Both the position numbers and the translations under genes were made by a program. Of a stretch of 64,000 nucleotides of DNA, positions 16,038-24,838 are shown one piece after another; the first letter of the stretch is position 1; each line of letters begins with the position of its first letter. A model generated the notes under the pieces. That model was not told the DNA's origin and searched no databases. It was given only the letters and a program-made list of their open reading frames with translations. Source of the DNA: Bacteriovoracaceae bacterium (GTDB lineage: Bacteria > Bdellovibrionota > Bacteriovoracia > Bacteriovoracales > Bacteriovoracaceae); the NCBI GenBank assembly GCA_029865945.1, contig JARXAH010000014.1:1-64000 (forward strand). Direction: 5' to 3'.

Positions 16038-16808
16038 ATGCCCACAGTAAAACCTTCCGCTGCTAAATTCAAGGAACCTTCGAATGAAGACAAGGAGAAG
16101 CTCTTTAAGAGAAGGGCGCTCGAAGTCCGCTATCGTCAAAGGTTTACCATCGCTAAGGAAGGAAAGCGGGCGTTGCAAATGGGCGACCATCGCAATATGG
16201 TTTTAAGGTACACAGAATATTTACGTATCATTACTGAAACGTACGAAGCCCCTTCCATTTATGAAATCAAACCCGAAATGTTTAATTCCAAAACAGATGT
16301 TGCGGAATTATTGCTCATTAGCCAAATTTACTGGGAGCTAGCAAAATTATATGACCAATCAGACCGCGTGATTGATAAGTTGAAATCTTGTTTATCGCAA
16401 TTTGTTCGCTTTACGATTAATCAACAATTTCAATCTCTCAATACGGAAGTTGTCAGAAAAGATTTGCGAAAATGCCGCTTTAAGCATGAAAAAATTTTTA
16501 AATCTTCACTAGAGATCATCTATAAAGATTCTCGCAAATGCTACATGGTTACTTACTACGCGGGGGAATCAGAAATTTTAGAGGATTTTCGGCTCTTTAA
16601 AGATTTCTTATGGATCAAGGTTTACGGAGGTAAATTTTTGGTTCAAACTTACTATCAGATCTCGCCCATTATCATTGAGCGCTGCGAGAGATCCACCCAC
16701 TTTCGCGTGTGCATGTCGTGGGCGATGAGCGCACTATTTTTGGTTCGCAAAACGATAAAAGTTATCAACAAAGTTATCCACCATGTATTCTCTCACACTG
16801 CTCGATAA
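16038..16808 (+). CDS. Cytoplasmic protein with a CFI-box-like C-terminal domain
   Basis: This 256-aa protein lacks a signal peptide and opens with a basic helical region and a TPR-like stretch (MVLRYTEYLRIITETY). Residues about 176-225 read CYMVTYYAGESEILEDFRLF, then KFLVQTYYQISPII. The pattern of Cys, a gap, a Leu-x-x-F-R segment and a Y-Y-x-x-SP-x-I ending resembles the CFI-box C-terminal domain seen in many proteobacterial proteins, with CFIAT replaced by CYMVT. Function of that domain is unknown. The 3' end overlaps the LptF-type permease by 26 bp, which suggests coupled translation. Confidence 0.7.
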   Translation: MPTVKPSAAKFKEPSNEDKEKLFKRRALEVRYRQRFTIAKEGKRALQMGDHRNMVLRYTEYLRIITETYEAPSIYEIKPEMFNSKTDVAELLLISQIYWELAKLYDQSDRVIDKLKSCLSQFVRFTINQQFQSLNTEVVRKDLRKCRFKHEKIFKSSLEIIYKDSRKCYMVTYYAGESEILEDFRLFKDFLWIKVYGGKFLVQTYYQISPIIIERCERSTHFRVCMSWAMSALFLVRKTIKVINKVIHHVFSHTAR

Positions 16809-17877
16809 ATATTTTTTAAAAATTTGGATTCGCTATTTTATTTTTGCATTTATGGCGCTCTATGGACTCGTTTTGCTCGGGGATTTCGTCAACAACATCT
16901 TAAGAAACAAGTATCACTTCCAGCAAATTCTCATGCTTCTTGCTTATAACGCCCCCTTGATGTGGAGTAAAATTATTCCGGTGTGTTGTTGTCTTGCCAC
17001 CTTGTTTACGCTGCAAAATTTAACCCAAAATAGTGAGTTGATTATTTTTTTAGCTAGTGGGTATTCGAGAGTTCGCATGACTTGTCTCCTTGCGCTAATA
17101 GGGGTGGTGATTGGTTTAGGGCAAATTTTTAATTTAGGATTTATTGCTCCCAAAACCCATCCCTTCAATGCGGGAAATTTAGAACGTGCCAATGATAAAA
17201 ATAGCTCAAAGCAATCTTTGGGAAATGATCGCTTTTGGATTAAGAGCTTAAACTATATTGGAAGTTATACTTTTTATGATGCTAAAAATAAAACCATGTA
17301 TAACCCTGAATTTTTTTTTTACGATGAACAATTTAAATTAAACTCTATTTTTCGGTCTAAATATGCTTACTTTTTAGAAAAAAAGGCGAACTTTTCTATT
17401 TGGTCCCTAAGTAAAGTAGAGCAATTTACCGAATTGGAAAAAAAAGATTTTCCTCACCAAAGAGAAATGAACGCCCTTTCTATTCAGCTTAAAGAAGGGC
17501 CAGAAGAGTTAGTCAATTTTCAATCGGATTTATATACACTCTCTCTTTTCCGTTTTTATCGTTTTATTTCCAGCATTAAAGAGACGGGAATCAATCTTAC
17601 CGATTACTATTTTTATTTTTATGATAAATTTGCTCACTCGCTTTTTTGCATTATTTTTGCCCTTTTTCCTTGGCTCATCACTCGCGAATACAACCAACGT
17701 CACAAAGGAACAGGCAAAACGATTTTTTATGGACTGCTTTTTTCTATTGGTGCTTTCACTATTTATATTGGGCAATCCAAAATGCTGCTGGCCGCAGGAG
17801 TTCCTCCCTTTTACGCCTCACTATTAGTCCCCATCCTTTGGCTCGTTTATTCTTTTCACAGATCTATTCGGGATTAA
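16783..17877 (+). CDS. LptF/LptG-family lipopolysaccharide export permease
   Basis: This 364-aa inner-membrane protein shows the LptF/LptG (YjgP/YjgQ) layout: paired N-terminal helices (YFIFAFMALYGLVLLGDFVNN), a third and fourth helix region with ELIIFLASGYSRVRM, a large periplasmic beta-jellyroll domain (about residues 130-250), and two or more C-terminal helices (FYGLLFSIGAFTIYIGQSKML). ELI-LLASG is the family hallmark. It would work with LptB to pull LPS from the inner membrane. F and G subunits cannot be told apart with confidence here; no partner is adjacent. Confidence 0.9.
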   Translation: MYSLTLLDKYFLKIWIRYFIFAFMALYGLVLLGDFVNNILRNKYHFQQILMLLAYNAPLMWSKIIPVCCCLATLFTLQNLTQNSELIIFLASGYSRVRMTCLLALIGVVIGLGQIFNLGFIAPKTHPFNAGNLERANDKNSSKQSLGNDRFWIKSLNYIGSYTFYDAKNKTMYNPEFFFYDEQFKLNSIFRSKYAYFLEKKANFSIWSLSKVEQFTELEKKDFPHQREMNALSIQLKEGPEELVNFQSDLYTLSLFRFYRFISSIKETGINLTDYYFYFYDKFAHSLFCIIFALFPWLITREYNQRHKGTGKTIFYGLLFSIGAFTIYIGQSKMLLAAGVPPFYASLLVPILWLVYSFHRSIRD

Positions 17878-17911
17878 TGATTTAGGTTAGAATTGATAGC
17901 AACACAATTTT

Positions 17912-18577
17912 ATGAAGAGAGATGTTATGACAACGAATAAAAAGTCGGAAAAAAAAATTGTTACAAGCGACGCCCATTACCCAAAGAAGGCCAGTTTATT
18001 AGATATCAAAATTTATCCCGCTGCAGTGCTCAAACGAGTAGCTGCCCCGGTGGTGAATTTTGACAGCGAACTAAAAACGTTATGCCAAGATATGCTTAAG
18101 ACGATGTATCACGCACCAGGCATTGGATTAGCTGCTCCGCAGATTGGGATTTCTAAGCGAATTTTTGTGTTAGATGTGGATTACGAGCGCAAAAGAAAAA
18201 ATCAAAAAAATGATGATGAAGATGATAGAGACAGTGATGATGAAGTCGAGGAGGCCGAAGATCAAATCATTGAGATTCATGGGCTTCGTCCAAAAATTTA
18301 TATTAATCCAGAAATTGTAAGCGTTGAGGGCGATACTTCCTATCAGGAGGGATGCTTAAGCTTGCCAGGAATTTTTGATGATGTGAAACGCCATAAAAAA
18401 ATTCAAATGAAATATCAAGACATCCAAGGAGAAGAGCATTTAGAAAATGCCGATGATTTGCTGTCGATTTGTATGCAACATGAAACGGATCATTTAAATG
18501 GTGTTATGTTTATTGAGAGATTGAGCCAACTTAAGTTTAGTTTTTATCGAAATCAATTTATTAAGAAAAAAAAATAA
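17912..18577 (+). CDS. def: Peptide deformylase with an acidic insertion
   Basis: Def removes the N-terminal formyl group from new proteins. All three active-site motifs are present: GIGLAAPQIG (about residues 68-77), EGCLSLPG with the metal-binding Cys, and QHETDHLNG with the HExxH histidines. At 221 aa it is about 45 aa longer than usual; a highly charged insertion (KRKNQKNDDEDDRDSDDEVE onward, about residues 93-118) separates the first two motifs. A start at the sixth codon (17927) is also possible. It forms a pair with fmt, 7 bp downstream, the usual def-fmt gene order. Confidence 0.95.
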   Translation: MKRDVMTTNKKSEKKIVTSDAHYPKKASLLDIKIYPAAVLKRVAAPVVNFDSELKTLCQDMLKTMYHAPGIGLAAPQIGISKRIFVLDVDYERKRKNQKNDDEDDRDSDDEVEEAEDQIIEIHGLRPKIYINPEIVSVEGDTSYQEGCLSLPGIFDDVKRHKKIQMKYQDIQGEEHLENADDLLSICMQHETDHLNGVMFIERLSQLKFSFYRNQFIKKKK

Positions 18578-18584
18578 TGAAATC

Positions 18585-19532
18585 ATGAAACATAAAGTCG
18601 TTTTTTTTGGTACACCTGAATTTTGTTTACCTGTGCTTCAAATTTTAAAAAATCATCCCTTAATCGAATTATCTCTTGTGGTCTCTATGCCCGATCGGCC
18701 GGCAGGGAGAGGCCAACAGCTGAAGTCGCCGGCCGTCATTGAATTTTGCAAAGAATATAAATTGGATTTTGCGCAAAGTGAAAAAGTAAATCAAGATAGT
18801 GAATTGCTTGCGCGCTTAAAAATTTTGAATGCTGATTTTTTTGTGGTTTTGGCCTTTGCTCAATTTTTAAGTAAAGAAGTTCTTGGAATCCCTAAGAGTG
18901 GTTGTTTCAATATTCACACGTCACTGCTTCCAAGGTGGCGCGGCGCTGCTCCCATTCAGCATGCTCTGTTAGCTGGTGACATTGAGACGGGGGTTTCCAT
19001 TCAGCGCATGGTTTCAAAGATGGACGCTGGTGATGTGGCGATCGAAAAGAAAATAGGGATTAGGGATTATGACAATCAATTATCTTTAACGACTAAGTTA
19101 CATTTTGCTTGCGCAGAGGCGCTGGAAGAATTCATTGATCAATGGGCAAATAAGAAACTTAACTTTAAGTCTCAAGATGAGTCGGCCGTTACACTTGCTC
19201 CAGAAATTAGTAAGGAAGCGGGAAAAATTAATTTTAAGGAACAGAGTGCAGCAGAAATTGATCGACGCTTTAAGGCCTTTGCTATGTGGCCTGGACTGTT
19301 TTCCTTTTCAGGAGGGAAGCGCATTAAGTTGACTAGCGTTTCCATTATGAAACTAACGTGTGAGGCGTCCCATGCGGCCGGAGACGTGTTTGAATTTCAA
19401 GGCCAGCTGATGGTGGCCTGCAAAGAGGGGCATTTGCGTCTCGCTCGACTTCAGTGGGAAGGAAAAACCCCCATTCATGACTACGAATATTTAAGATCCC
19501 ACAAAGCTTCCGATTTAATATTTCAAAACTAG
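18585..19532 (+). CDS. fmt: Methionyl-tRNA formyltransferase
   Basis: Fmt adds the formyl group to initiator Met-tRNA from 10-formyl-tetrahydrofolate. The 315-aa protein starts with VVFFGTPEFCLPVL, contains PDRPAGRGQ and the catalytic FNIHTSLLPRWRGAAPIQHA (about residues 106-125) with its Asn-His pair, followed by the C-terminal domain with FKAFAMWPG. Length matches the family. It is translated just after def and before rpe. Confidence 0.95.
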   Translation: MKHKVVFFGTPEFCLPVLQILKNHPLIELSLVVSMPDRPAGRGQQLKSPAVIEFCKEYKLDFAQSEKVNQDSELLARLKILNADFFVVLAFAQFLSKEVLGIPKSGCFNIHTSLLPRWRGAAPIQHALLAGDIETGVSIQRMVSKMDAGDVAIEKKIGIRDYDNQLSLTTKLHFACAEALEEFIDQWANKKLNFKSQDESAVTLAPEISKEAGKINFKEQSAAEIDRRFKAFAMWPGLFSFSGGKRIKLTSVSIMKLTCEASHAAGDVFEFQGQLMVACKEGHLRLARLQWEGKTPIHDYEYLRSHKASDLIFQN

Positions 19533-19540
19533 GATAACAT

Positions 19541-20212
19541 ATGTCTACAAATTCTAAAAATGTGATTGTTGCCCCGAGCATTTTAGCGGCCAATTTTTTA
19601 AAACTAGAAGAGGAATTGGAGTTATTAAATCAGGAGAAAAATTTGTGGTTGCATCTCGACATTATGGATGGCCACTTTGTTCCCAATTTAACTTTTGGGG
19701 CGCCGGTTGTCTTTGCCATGAAACAAATTTTTAAGGGATTTACTGATGCTCATTTGATGGTGACCAATCCCCAATTTCATCTTGATTGGCTGCAAACCTT
19801 GGGTGTCGACCACGTCACTTTTCACTGGGAAACAGTTCAACATCACGACCGACTGATCGCCGATATCAAGAAGAGATTTGGTTCTGTGGGTGTAGTGCTG
19901 AATCCTTCCACACCACTGGAAGCGATTCCTCTTTATTTACTTGGTAAAATCGATGTGCTGCTCCTCATGACGGTAAACCCCGGTTTTGCAGGACAAAAAT
20001 TTATAGAAGGAGTTCGATCAAAAATACAGCAAGCAAACAAATTAAGAGAAGCTAATCATTTTCAATTTCAAATTCAAATTGATGGGGGAGTGACCACAGA
20101 AAATGCGGGCGATCTCAAGCGTGACGGTGCCGATATTTTGGTGGTGGGCTCCGCGCTTTTTCAAAGCAAGCGTCCTTACAGTCAAGTGATTGAGCAAATT
20201 CAAAACGCCTAA
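19541..20212 (+). CDS. rpe: Ribulose-phosphate 3-epimerase
   Basis: Rpe interconverts ribulose 5-phosphate and xylulose 5-phosphate in the pentose phosphate pathway. The 223-aa TIM barrel has APSILAANF at the N-terminus, the metal-binding LHLDIMDGHFVPNLTFG, HLMVTNP, TVNPGFAGQKF and QIDGGVTTENA, followed by VVGSALF. All family landmarks are intact. It lies 8 bp after fmt and 15 bp before hutH. Confidence 0.95.
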   Translation: MSTNSKNVIVAPSILAANFLKLEEELELLNQEKNLWLHLDIMDGHFVPNLTFGAPVVFAMKQIFKGFTDAHLMVTNPQFHLDWLQTLGVDHVTFHWETVQHHDRLIADIKKRFGSVGVVLNPSTPLEAIPLYLLGKIDVLLLMTVNPGFAGQKFIEGVRSKIQQANKLREANHFQFQIQIDGGVTTENAGDLKRDGADILVVGSALFQSKRPYSQVIEQIQNA

Positions 20213-20227
20213 AAAAATTTTAATGGA

Positions 20228-21751
20228 ATGCTGGAAAAACAAATGAAAACTTTTGAATATAACGGGCAAACTCTTTCTTACCGAGATGTTTACGACCTAA
20301 GCCAGGCCCCCTTTAAAACGATCATTGGAGCTGACGTTTCAAAAAAGATACGCGCTTCAAGAGAGTGGGTCGATCAATTGACCAGCGATGATTCCAAAGT
20401 GGTCTACGGCATTAATACAGGTTTTGGAGTCTTATCCTCTAAACGAATTTCACAGGCCGATTTAAAAACGCTGCAAATTAATTTAATTCGCTCTCACTGT
20501 ACGGGTGTGGGTGAACCCTTTTCTGCGGAGCTTACTCGCATGATGATGCTGCTTAGGGCCACTTGTTTAATGCAAGGACACTCAGGTGTGCAGCAGAGCA
20601 CGCTCGAACTTATTTTTAAGATGATTGAACTAGATCTGCTTCCCATGATTCCTTGCCAAGGTTCGGTTGGTGCTTCTGGAGATTTGGCCCCGCTTGCCCA
20701 CCTCGCTTTAAGTTTAATCGGAGAGGGAAAAGTTTTATTTGAAGGAAAAATTGAGAAGACGAGTGAAGTCTTTTCAAAATTGAAACTTTCTCCTGTTACC
20801 TTGCAGGCCAAGGAAGGGCTTGCGCTCATTAATGGAACGAATGTCATGGCCGCGCTGGGTGCCATGGCGCTGGCAGAGTCAGAAGTGCTACTTGATGCGG
20901 CCGATAAGATTTCTGCCTTGAGTGTGGATACGCTTAAGGGTTCCCGTGCGGCCTTCGATCCCAAAATTCATAAGCTCAAACCCCACCCGGGACAAATTTT
21001 AGTGGCCAATAGTTTGTGGAAGCTACTGGAAAATTCTCCCATCATGAATAGTCACGCAGGGTGCGGCCGCGTGCAAGATGCGTATTCGCTTCGCTGTATT
21101 CCGCAGGTGCATGGGGCGTGCAGACAAACGTTTGATCATGCTAAGGCGGTGATTGAATGTGAAATTAATAGCGTCACTGATAATCCTTTGCTTTTTTTAG
21201 AAGAAAATGAAGTGATCTCTGGCGGAAATTTTCACGGCGAAGCAATTGCCATGGCGATGGATTATTTAGCGATTGGCATGAGTGAGCTTGCAAATTTTTG
21301 TGAGCGGCGAATTGAAAAATTGGTCAATCCGGGGTCTAGCAATTCCGAGTTACCGGTTTTTTTGTGCATGAATGAGAGCGGCCTTGAGAGCGGTTTCATG
21401 ATTGCTCAAGTCACAGCGGCTGCACTTGCGAGTGAAAATAAAACTCTCTGTTTTCCGGCAAGCGTGGATTCGATTCCCACCAATAATGACAAAGAAGATC
21501 ACGTTTCCATGGGCCCGATTGCGGGACGAAAACTTTTAAAAATTATCGAAAATACGAGGCGTGTACTGGCCATTGAATTATTGTGCGCTGGCCAAGCGCT
21601 AGAGTTTTTGCGGCCACTTAAAACAACGGCACCATTAGAAGAGTTGCACAGCAAACTTCGTACTGTGGTGCCGAAAATGAATGGAGACCGAGTGCTCAGT
21701 GATGATATTGAAGCGGCGGCCAATTTAATTTCTCATCTTAACACCCTATAG
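20228..21751 (+). CDS. hutH: Histidine ammonia-lyase
   Basis: HutH deaminates histidine to urocanate. The 507-aa protein has the loop that forms the MIO electrophile in GSVGASGDLAPLAHLALSL (Ala-Ser-Gly at about residues 149-151), the NTGFGVLSS substrate loop, NGTNVMAALGAMALAESE and QDAYSLRCIPQVHGA. Start at 20228 or at the sixth codon (20243, preceded by GGA) cannot be decided. The end overlaps the 3' end of dacB by 6 bp, convergently. hutU and hutI follow after dacB, so the pathway genes are close but not one contiguous operon. Confidence 0.95.
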   Translation: MLEKQMKTFEYNGQTLSYRDVYDLSQAPFKTIIGADVSKKIRASREWVDQLTSDDSKVVYGINTGFGVLSSKRISQADLKTLQINLIRSHCTGVGEPFSAELTRMMMLLRATCLMQGHSGVQQSTLELIFKMIELDLLPMIPCQGSVGASGDLAPLAHLALSLIGEGKVLFEGKIEKTSEVFSKLKLSPVTLQAKEGLALINGTNVMAALGAMALAESEVLLDAADKISALSVDTLKGSRAAFDPKIHKLKPHPGQILVANSLWKLLENSPIMNSHAGCGRVQDAYSLRCIPQVHGACRQTFDHAKAVIECEINSVTDNPLLFLEENEVISGGNFHGEAIAMAMDYLAIGMSELANFCERRIEKLVNPGSSNSELPVFLCMNESGLESGFMIAQVTAAALASENKTLCFPASVDSIPTNNDKEDHVSMGPIAGRKLLKIIENTRRVLAIELLCAGQALEFLRPLKTTAPLEELHSKLRTVVPKMNGDRVLSDDIEAAANLISHLNTL

Positions 21752-23098
21752 CTCTACCGCTTGGTAGATAAATTTATCCATCACTTGATGAATTTCTCTT
21801 AAGGGCGGCGCGAACTGAGTGGCCGAAATCACAAAGACTTTGGCCGATTTTTCTGAGTTATCTTTTATGTCGTATCCACTTAAACAACTAATTCCCGACA
21901 TCGTACCAGTTTTAGCGCGAAGACCTTTTGGCAATTGAGTTCGTTTCTCAAGAGATGTTTTCGCTTCACCTGGCTCTGGAAGTGATGAAACAAATTCTTT
22001 AACTGAATAACCTCTTTTTAAGATTTCATGAAGATGGCGAGGTTTAATGCGGTTGTAGCGAGAAAGACCAGAACCATCTACAAACAAGGAATTTTCTACA
22101 TCAACTTGAAAAAATTCTTTAATCAACGCTTTAATGATGTCATTAGCTTCTGTCCACTTTACAAATCCTTGAGGATTTTTGGTATGAATCATTTTAAGGA
22201 AGAGGGCATCAAAAAATAAATTGTTTGATACTTTAATTTCTTGAGATAGAAGATCGACTAATTTTTCTGATTTGACTGAGGCGACTAATTTTAAATTTTG
22301 GGGGAGTGACACTGGGTCACGAATAAAAATTATGGGCGCTTTAGTTTTGATCTTTAACTTTTTTAGGATAGATTGAATTTTTTTTTCTTGCCATGAGTGG
22401 GAATCTTTTGAAGAAAATTTCCATTCTTTGGAAGCGTCTAAATAATTGATCGTACCAATTGCGATGAGTTTATCTTCTTTTAAAGGAAAGGGTGAAAGGT
22501 TACTGGACCATTGGATTTGATAATTGCTTGGATCTTGTGTGGTCATCATTTGATTATCAATTGAATAAAATTTCTCACCCTCGATGATGGCCAATTCTCC
22601 TATTTTTCCGCCAGAAATTTTGTAAGAAAATGTATTGTGGTCAATGTTGATAGCGCTGGCTTGAGCTCCATATTCGGATCCTAAATCATCCACCACCACA
22701 TTCTGCGAGAGAGGCAGATGGTGAAAAATTGATTCATCAATATAAATTTTATTCCAAGTTTGGTTGGCAAGGGGGGTTAGCAATTTTTCTAAAGACTCAC
22801 TACTTAAGCTTGGGTCACCTGAAAAAGAAATGAGTGCTTCTTTCTTTTTATGCAAAAATAATTTTGTTTCAAATTGATCATCAGGGCCTAGAAGTTTAAG
22901 TGCTAGTAGCGCAGTCACGGATTTCTGACAACTGGCCGGAGTCATGTAGACGTCTGCGTTGGATTCGAGTTCAATTTTATTTTCATGAACATCACCCAAG
23001 ATGTAAGAGTAGCTGGCCGGGTGAGTTTGATAAAGCCAGTTGGTGGAAGTTGTGCATGCTGAAAGACATAATATCCATAAAATCGATTTTAATTTCAT
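21746..23098 (-). CDS. dacB: D-alanyl-D-alanine carboxypeptidase / endopeptidase (PBP4 type)
   Basis: This 450-aa penicillin-binding protein trims peptidoglycan cross-links. The three motifs are: S-x-x-K in MTPASCQKSVTALLALKLLG (about residues 55-74), the second motif in FVDGSGLSRYNRI, and KTG in LRAKTGTMSGIS near the C-terminus. The N-terminus is a lipoprotein signal (ILWILCLSACTTS), so it is probably lipid-anchored, whereas many PBP4 proteins are soluble periplasmic. It sits on the opposite strand between hutH and hutU, its start 59 bp from that of hutU. Confidence 0.9.
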   Translation of the reverse strand: MKLKSILWILCLSACTTSTNWLYQTHPASYSYILGDVHENKIELESNADVYMTPASCQKSVTALLALKLLGPDDQFETKLFLHKKKEALISFSGDPSLSSESLEKLLTPLANQTWNKIYIDESIFHHLPLSQNVVVDDLGSEYGAQASAINIDHNTFSYKISGGKIGELAIIEGEKFYSIDNQMMTTQDPSNYQIQWSSNLSPFPLKEDKLIAIGTINYLDASKEWKFSSKDSHSWQEKKIQSILKKLKIKTKAPIIFIRDPVSLPQNLKLVASVKSEKLVDLLSQEIKVSNNLFFDALFLKMIHTKNPQGFVKWTEANDIIKALIKEFFQVDVENSLFVDGSGLSRYNRIKPRHLHEILKRGYSVKEFVSSLPEPGEAKTSLEKRTQLPKGLRAKTGTMSGISCLSGYDIKDNSEKSAKVFVISATQFAPPLREIHQVMDKFIYQAVEL

Positions 23099-23157
23099 AT
23101 ATAAGAATTATACTTTGCTTAGGATAAATTTGAATTAGGTTTTTTAAGGAGATTTTC

Positions 23158-24837
23158 ATGGAACAAAATAAAACAAAATTTGTTATTCCCCTTCCGCCCA
23201 CAGGTAGCACACTAAACTGCAAGGGTTGGCATCAAGAGGCGGCACTTCGCTGTCTCCTCAATAATTTACATCCAGAGGTCGCCGAAGATCGGGATAATTT
23301 AATCGTCTATGGGGGCAAAGGTAAGGCAGCGCGCGATCTTAAATCCCTGGAAATTTTAATTTCAACTTTGAAACGACTCGGAAATGAGGAAACTTTGCTC
23401 GTTCAATCAGGAAAACCGGTAGCAGTATTTCCCTCGCAAAAGACGTCGCCACGAGTGTTGATTGCGAATTCCAATTTAGTAGGCAACTGGTCCAACTGGG
23501 ATCATTTTCATGAGTTAGAAAAAAAGGGACTCATGATGTACGGCCAAATGACGGCCGGTTCTTGGATTTATATTGGTACCCAAGGAATTATTCAGGGAAC
23601 TTATGAAACATTCATGTCGGCCGCCAAGATTCATTTTAACTCCACTCTCAAAGGACGAATTGTTTTAAGTGCCGGCCTGGGAGGCATGGGCGGGGCACAA
23701 CCTTTGAGTGTAAAAATAGCGGAAGGTGTTTTTGTAGGTTGTGATGTGGATGAAGAGCGAATTAAGAAGCGGCTAAAGAGTAAATACTTGGATCACTTGG
23801 CCAGTAGTTTTGAAGAGGCGTGGTCGATGGCGCTGAAATTTAAAGAAGATAAGGTGGCCACTTCCGTTGGGGTCGTTGGAAATGCGGCGGATTTTTTCGA
23901 GTACGTTTTGAAACAAAAAGTTTTGCCTGATTTGGTCACTGACCAAACGTCGGCCCACGATCCCCTCGATGGGTATGTGCCTAAAAATTTATCTTTAGCG
24001 GCGGCCAAAGAAATGCGCTCACAAGATCCCAAAAAATACATGGAACTTGCTTATCAAACCATGGGTGATCACGTGCAGTCGATGCTGGAATTTCAAAAGC
24101 GCGGATGTTTCGTTTTTGATTACGGAAATAATTTGCGCGCCGGTGCCATGAAGGCGGGAGTGGAAAAGGCGTTTGCGTTTCCTGGTTTTGTGCCGGCCTA
24201 TATACGTCCACTCTTTTGTGAGGGAAGCGGCCCCTTTAGGTGGGTGGCGCTCTCTGGTGATCCTAAGGATATTGAAGTTTCCGAAAATGCGCTTTGTGAA
24301 TTATTTCCCGAAAATAAAAAATTGAAGACCTGGATTGCGGCGGCAAAAAAACATATTCAGTTTCAAGGATTGCCTTCACGAATTTGTTGGCTCAATTATT
24401 TTGAGCGCGCGGCGGCAGGAGAACTTTTTAATCGTTTAGTGCGAGAGAAAAAAATTTCTGCGCCGATGGTCATTGGTCGCGATCATCTTGATTGCGGATC
24501 CGTGGCGTCGCCTTACAGAGAGACAGAATCCATGTTAGATGGAAGTGATGCGGTCGCTGATTGGCCGCTCTTGAATGCGATGATTAATGTGGCGGGCGGG
24601 GCGAGTTGGATTAGTTTGCACAATGGGGGAGGTGTGGGCATTGGCTACTCTCAGCACTCGGGCATGGTGATTTTGTGTGACGGTAGTCTTGAGATGGATC
24701 AACGTTTAGCGCTTGTATTAAATAGTGATTCGGGAATGGGAATTGTGCGGCACGCGGACGCGGGTTATGATTTGGCGGCGCAATCGCTTTCTCGAACTAA
24801 AAATTTTTCCATGCCGTGCATGCCCAAGGAGAACTAA
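23158..24837 (+). CDS. hutU: Urocanate hydratase
   Basis: HutU converts urocanate to imidazolonepropionate using tightly bound NAD+. The 559-aa protein shows VYGGKGKAARDL, FPSQKTSPRVLIANSNLVG, MTAGSWIYIGTQGI, the NAD-binding AGLGGMGGAQPLS, VTDQTSAHDPLDGY and the DHLDCGSVASPYRETE segment. ATG 23158 is preceded by AAGGAG at good spacing. hutI follows after one base, so the two are translated together. Confidence 0.95.
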   Translation: MEQNKTKFVIPLPPTGSTLNCKGWHQEAALRCLLNNLHPEVAEDRDNLIVYGGKGKAARDLKSLEILISTLKRLGNEETLLVQSGKPVAVFPSQKTSPRVLIANSNLVGNWSNWDHFHELEKKGLMMYGQMTAGSWIYIGTQGIIQGTYETFMSAAKIHFNSTLKGRIVLSAGLGGMGGAQPLSVKIAEGVFVGCDVDEERIKKRLKSKYLDHLASSFEEAWSMALKFKEDKVATSVGVVGNAADFFEYVLKQKVLPDLVTDQTSAHDPLDGYVPKNLSLAAAKEMRSQDPKKYMELAYQTMGDHVQSMLEFQKRGCFVFDYGNNLRAGAMKAGVEKAFAFPGFVPAYIRPLFCEGSGPFRWVALSGDPKDIEVSENALCELFPENKKLKTWIAAAKKHIQFQGLPSRICWLNYFERAAAGELFNRLVREKKISAPMVIGRDHLDCGSVASPYRETESMLDGSDAVADWPLLNAMINVAGGASWISLHNGGGVGIGYSQHSGMVILCDGSLEMDQRLALVLNSDSGMGIVRHADAGYDLAAQSLSRTKNFSMPCMPKEN

Positions 24838-24838
24838 A

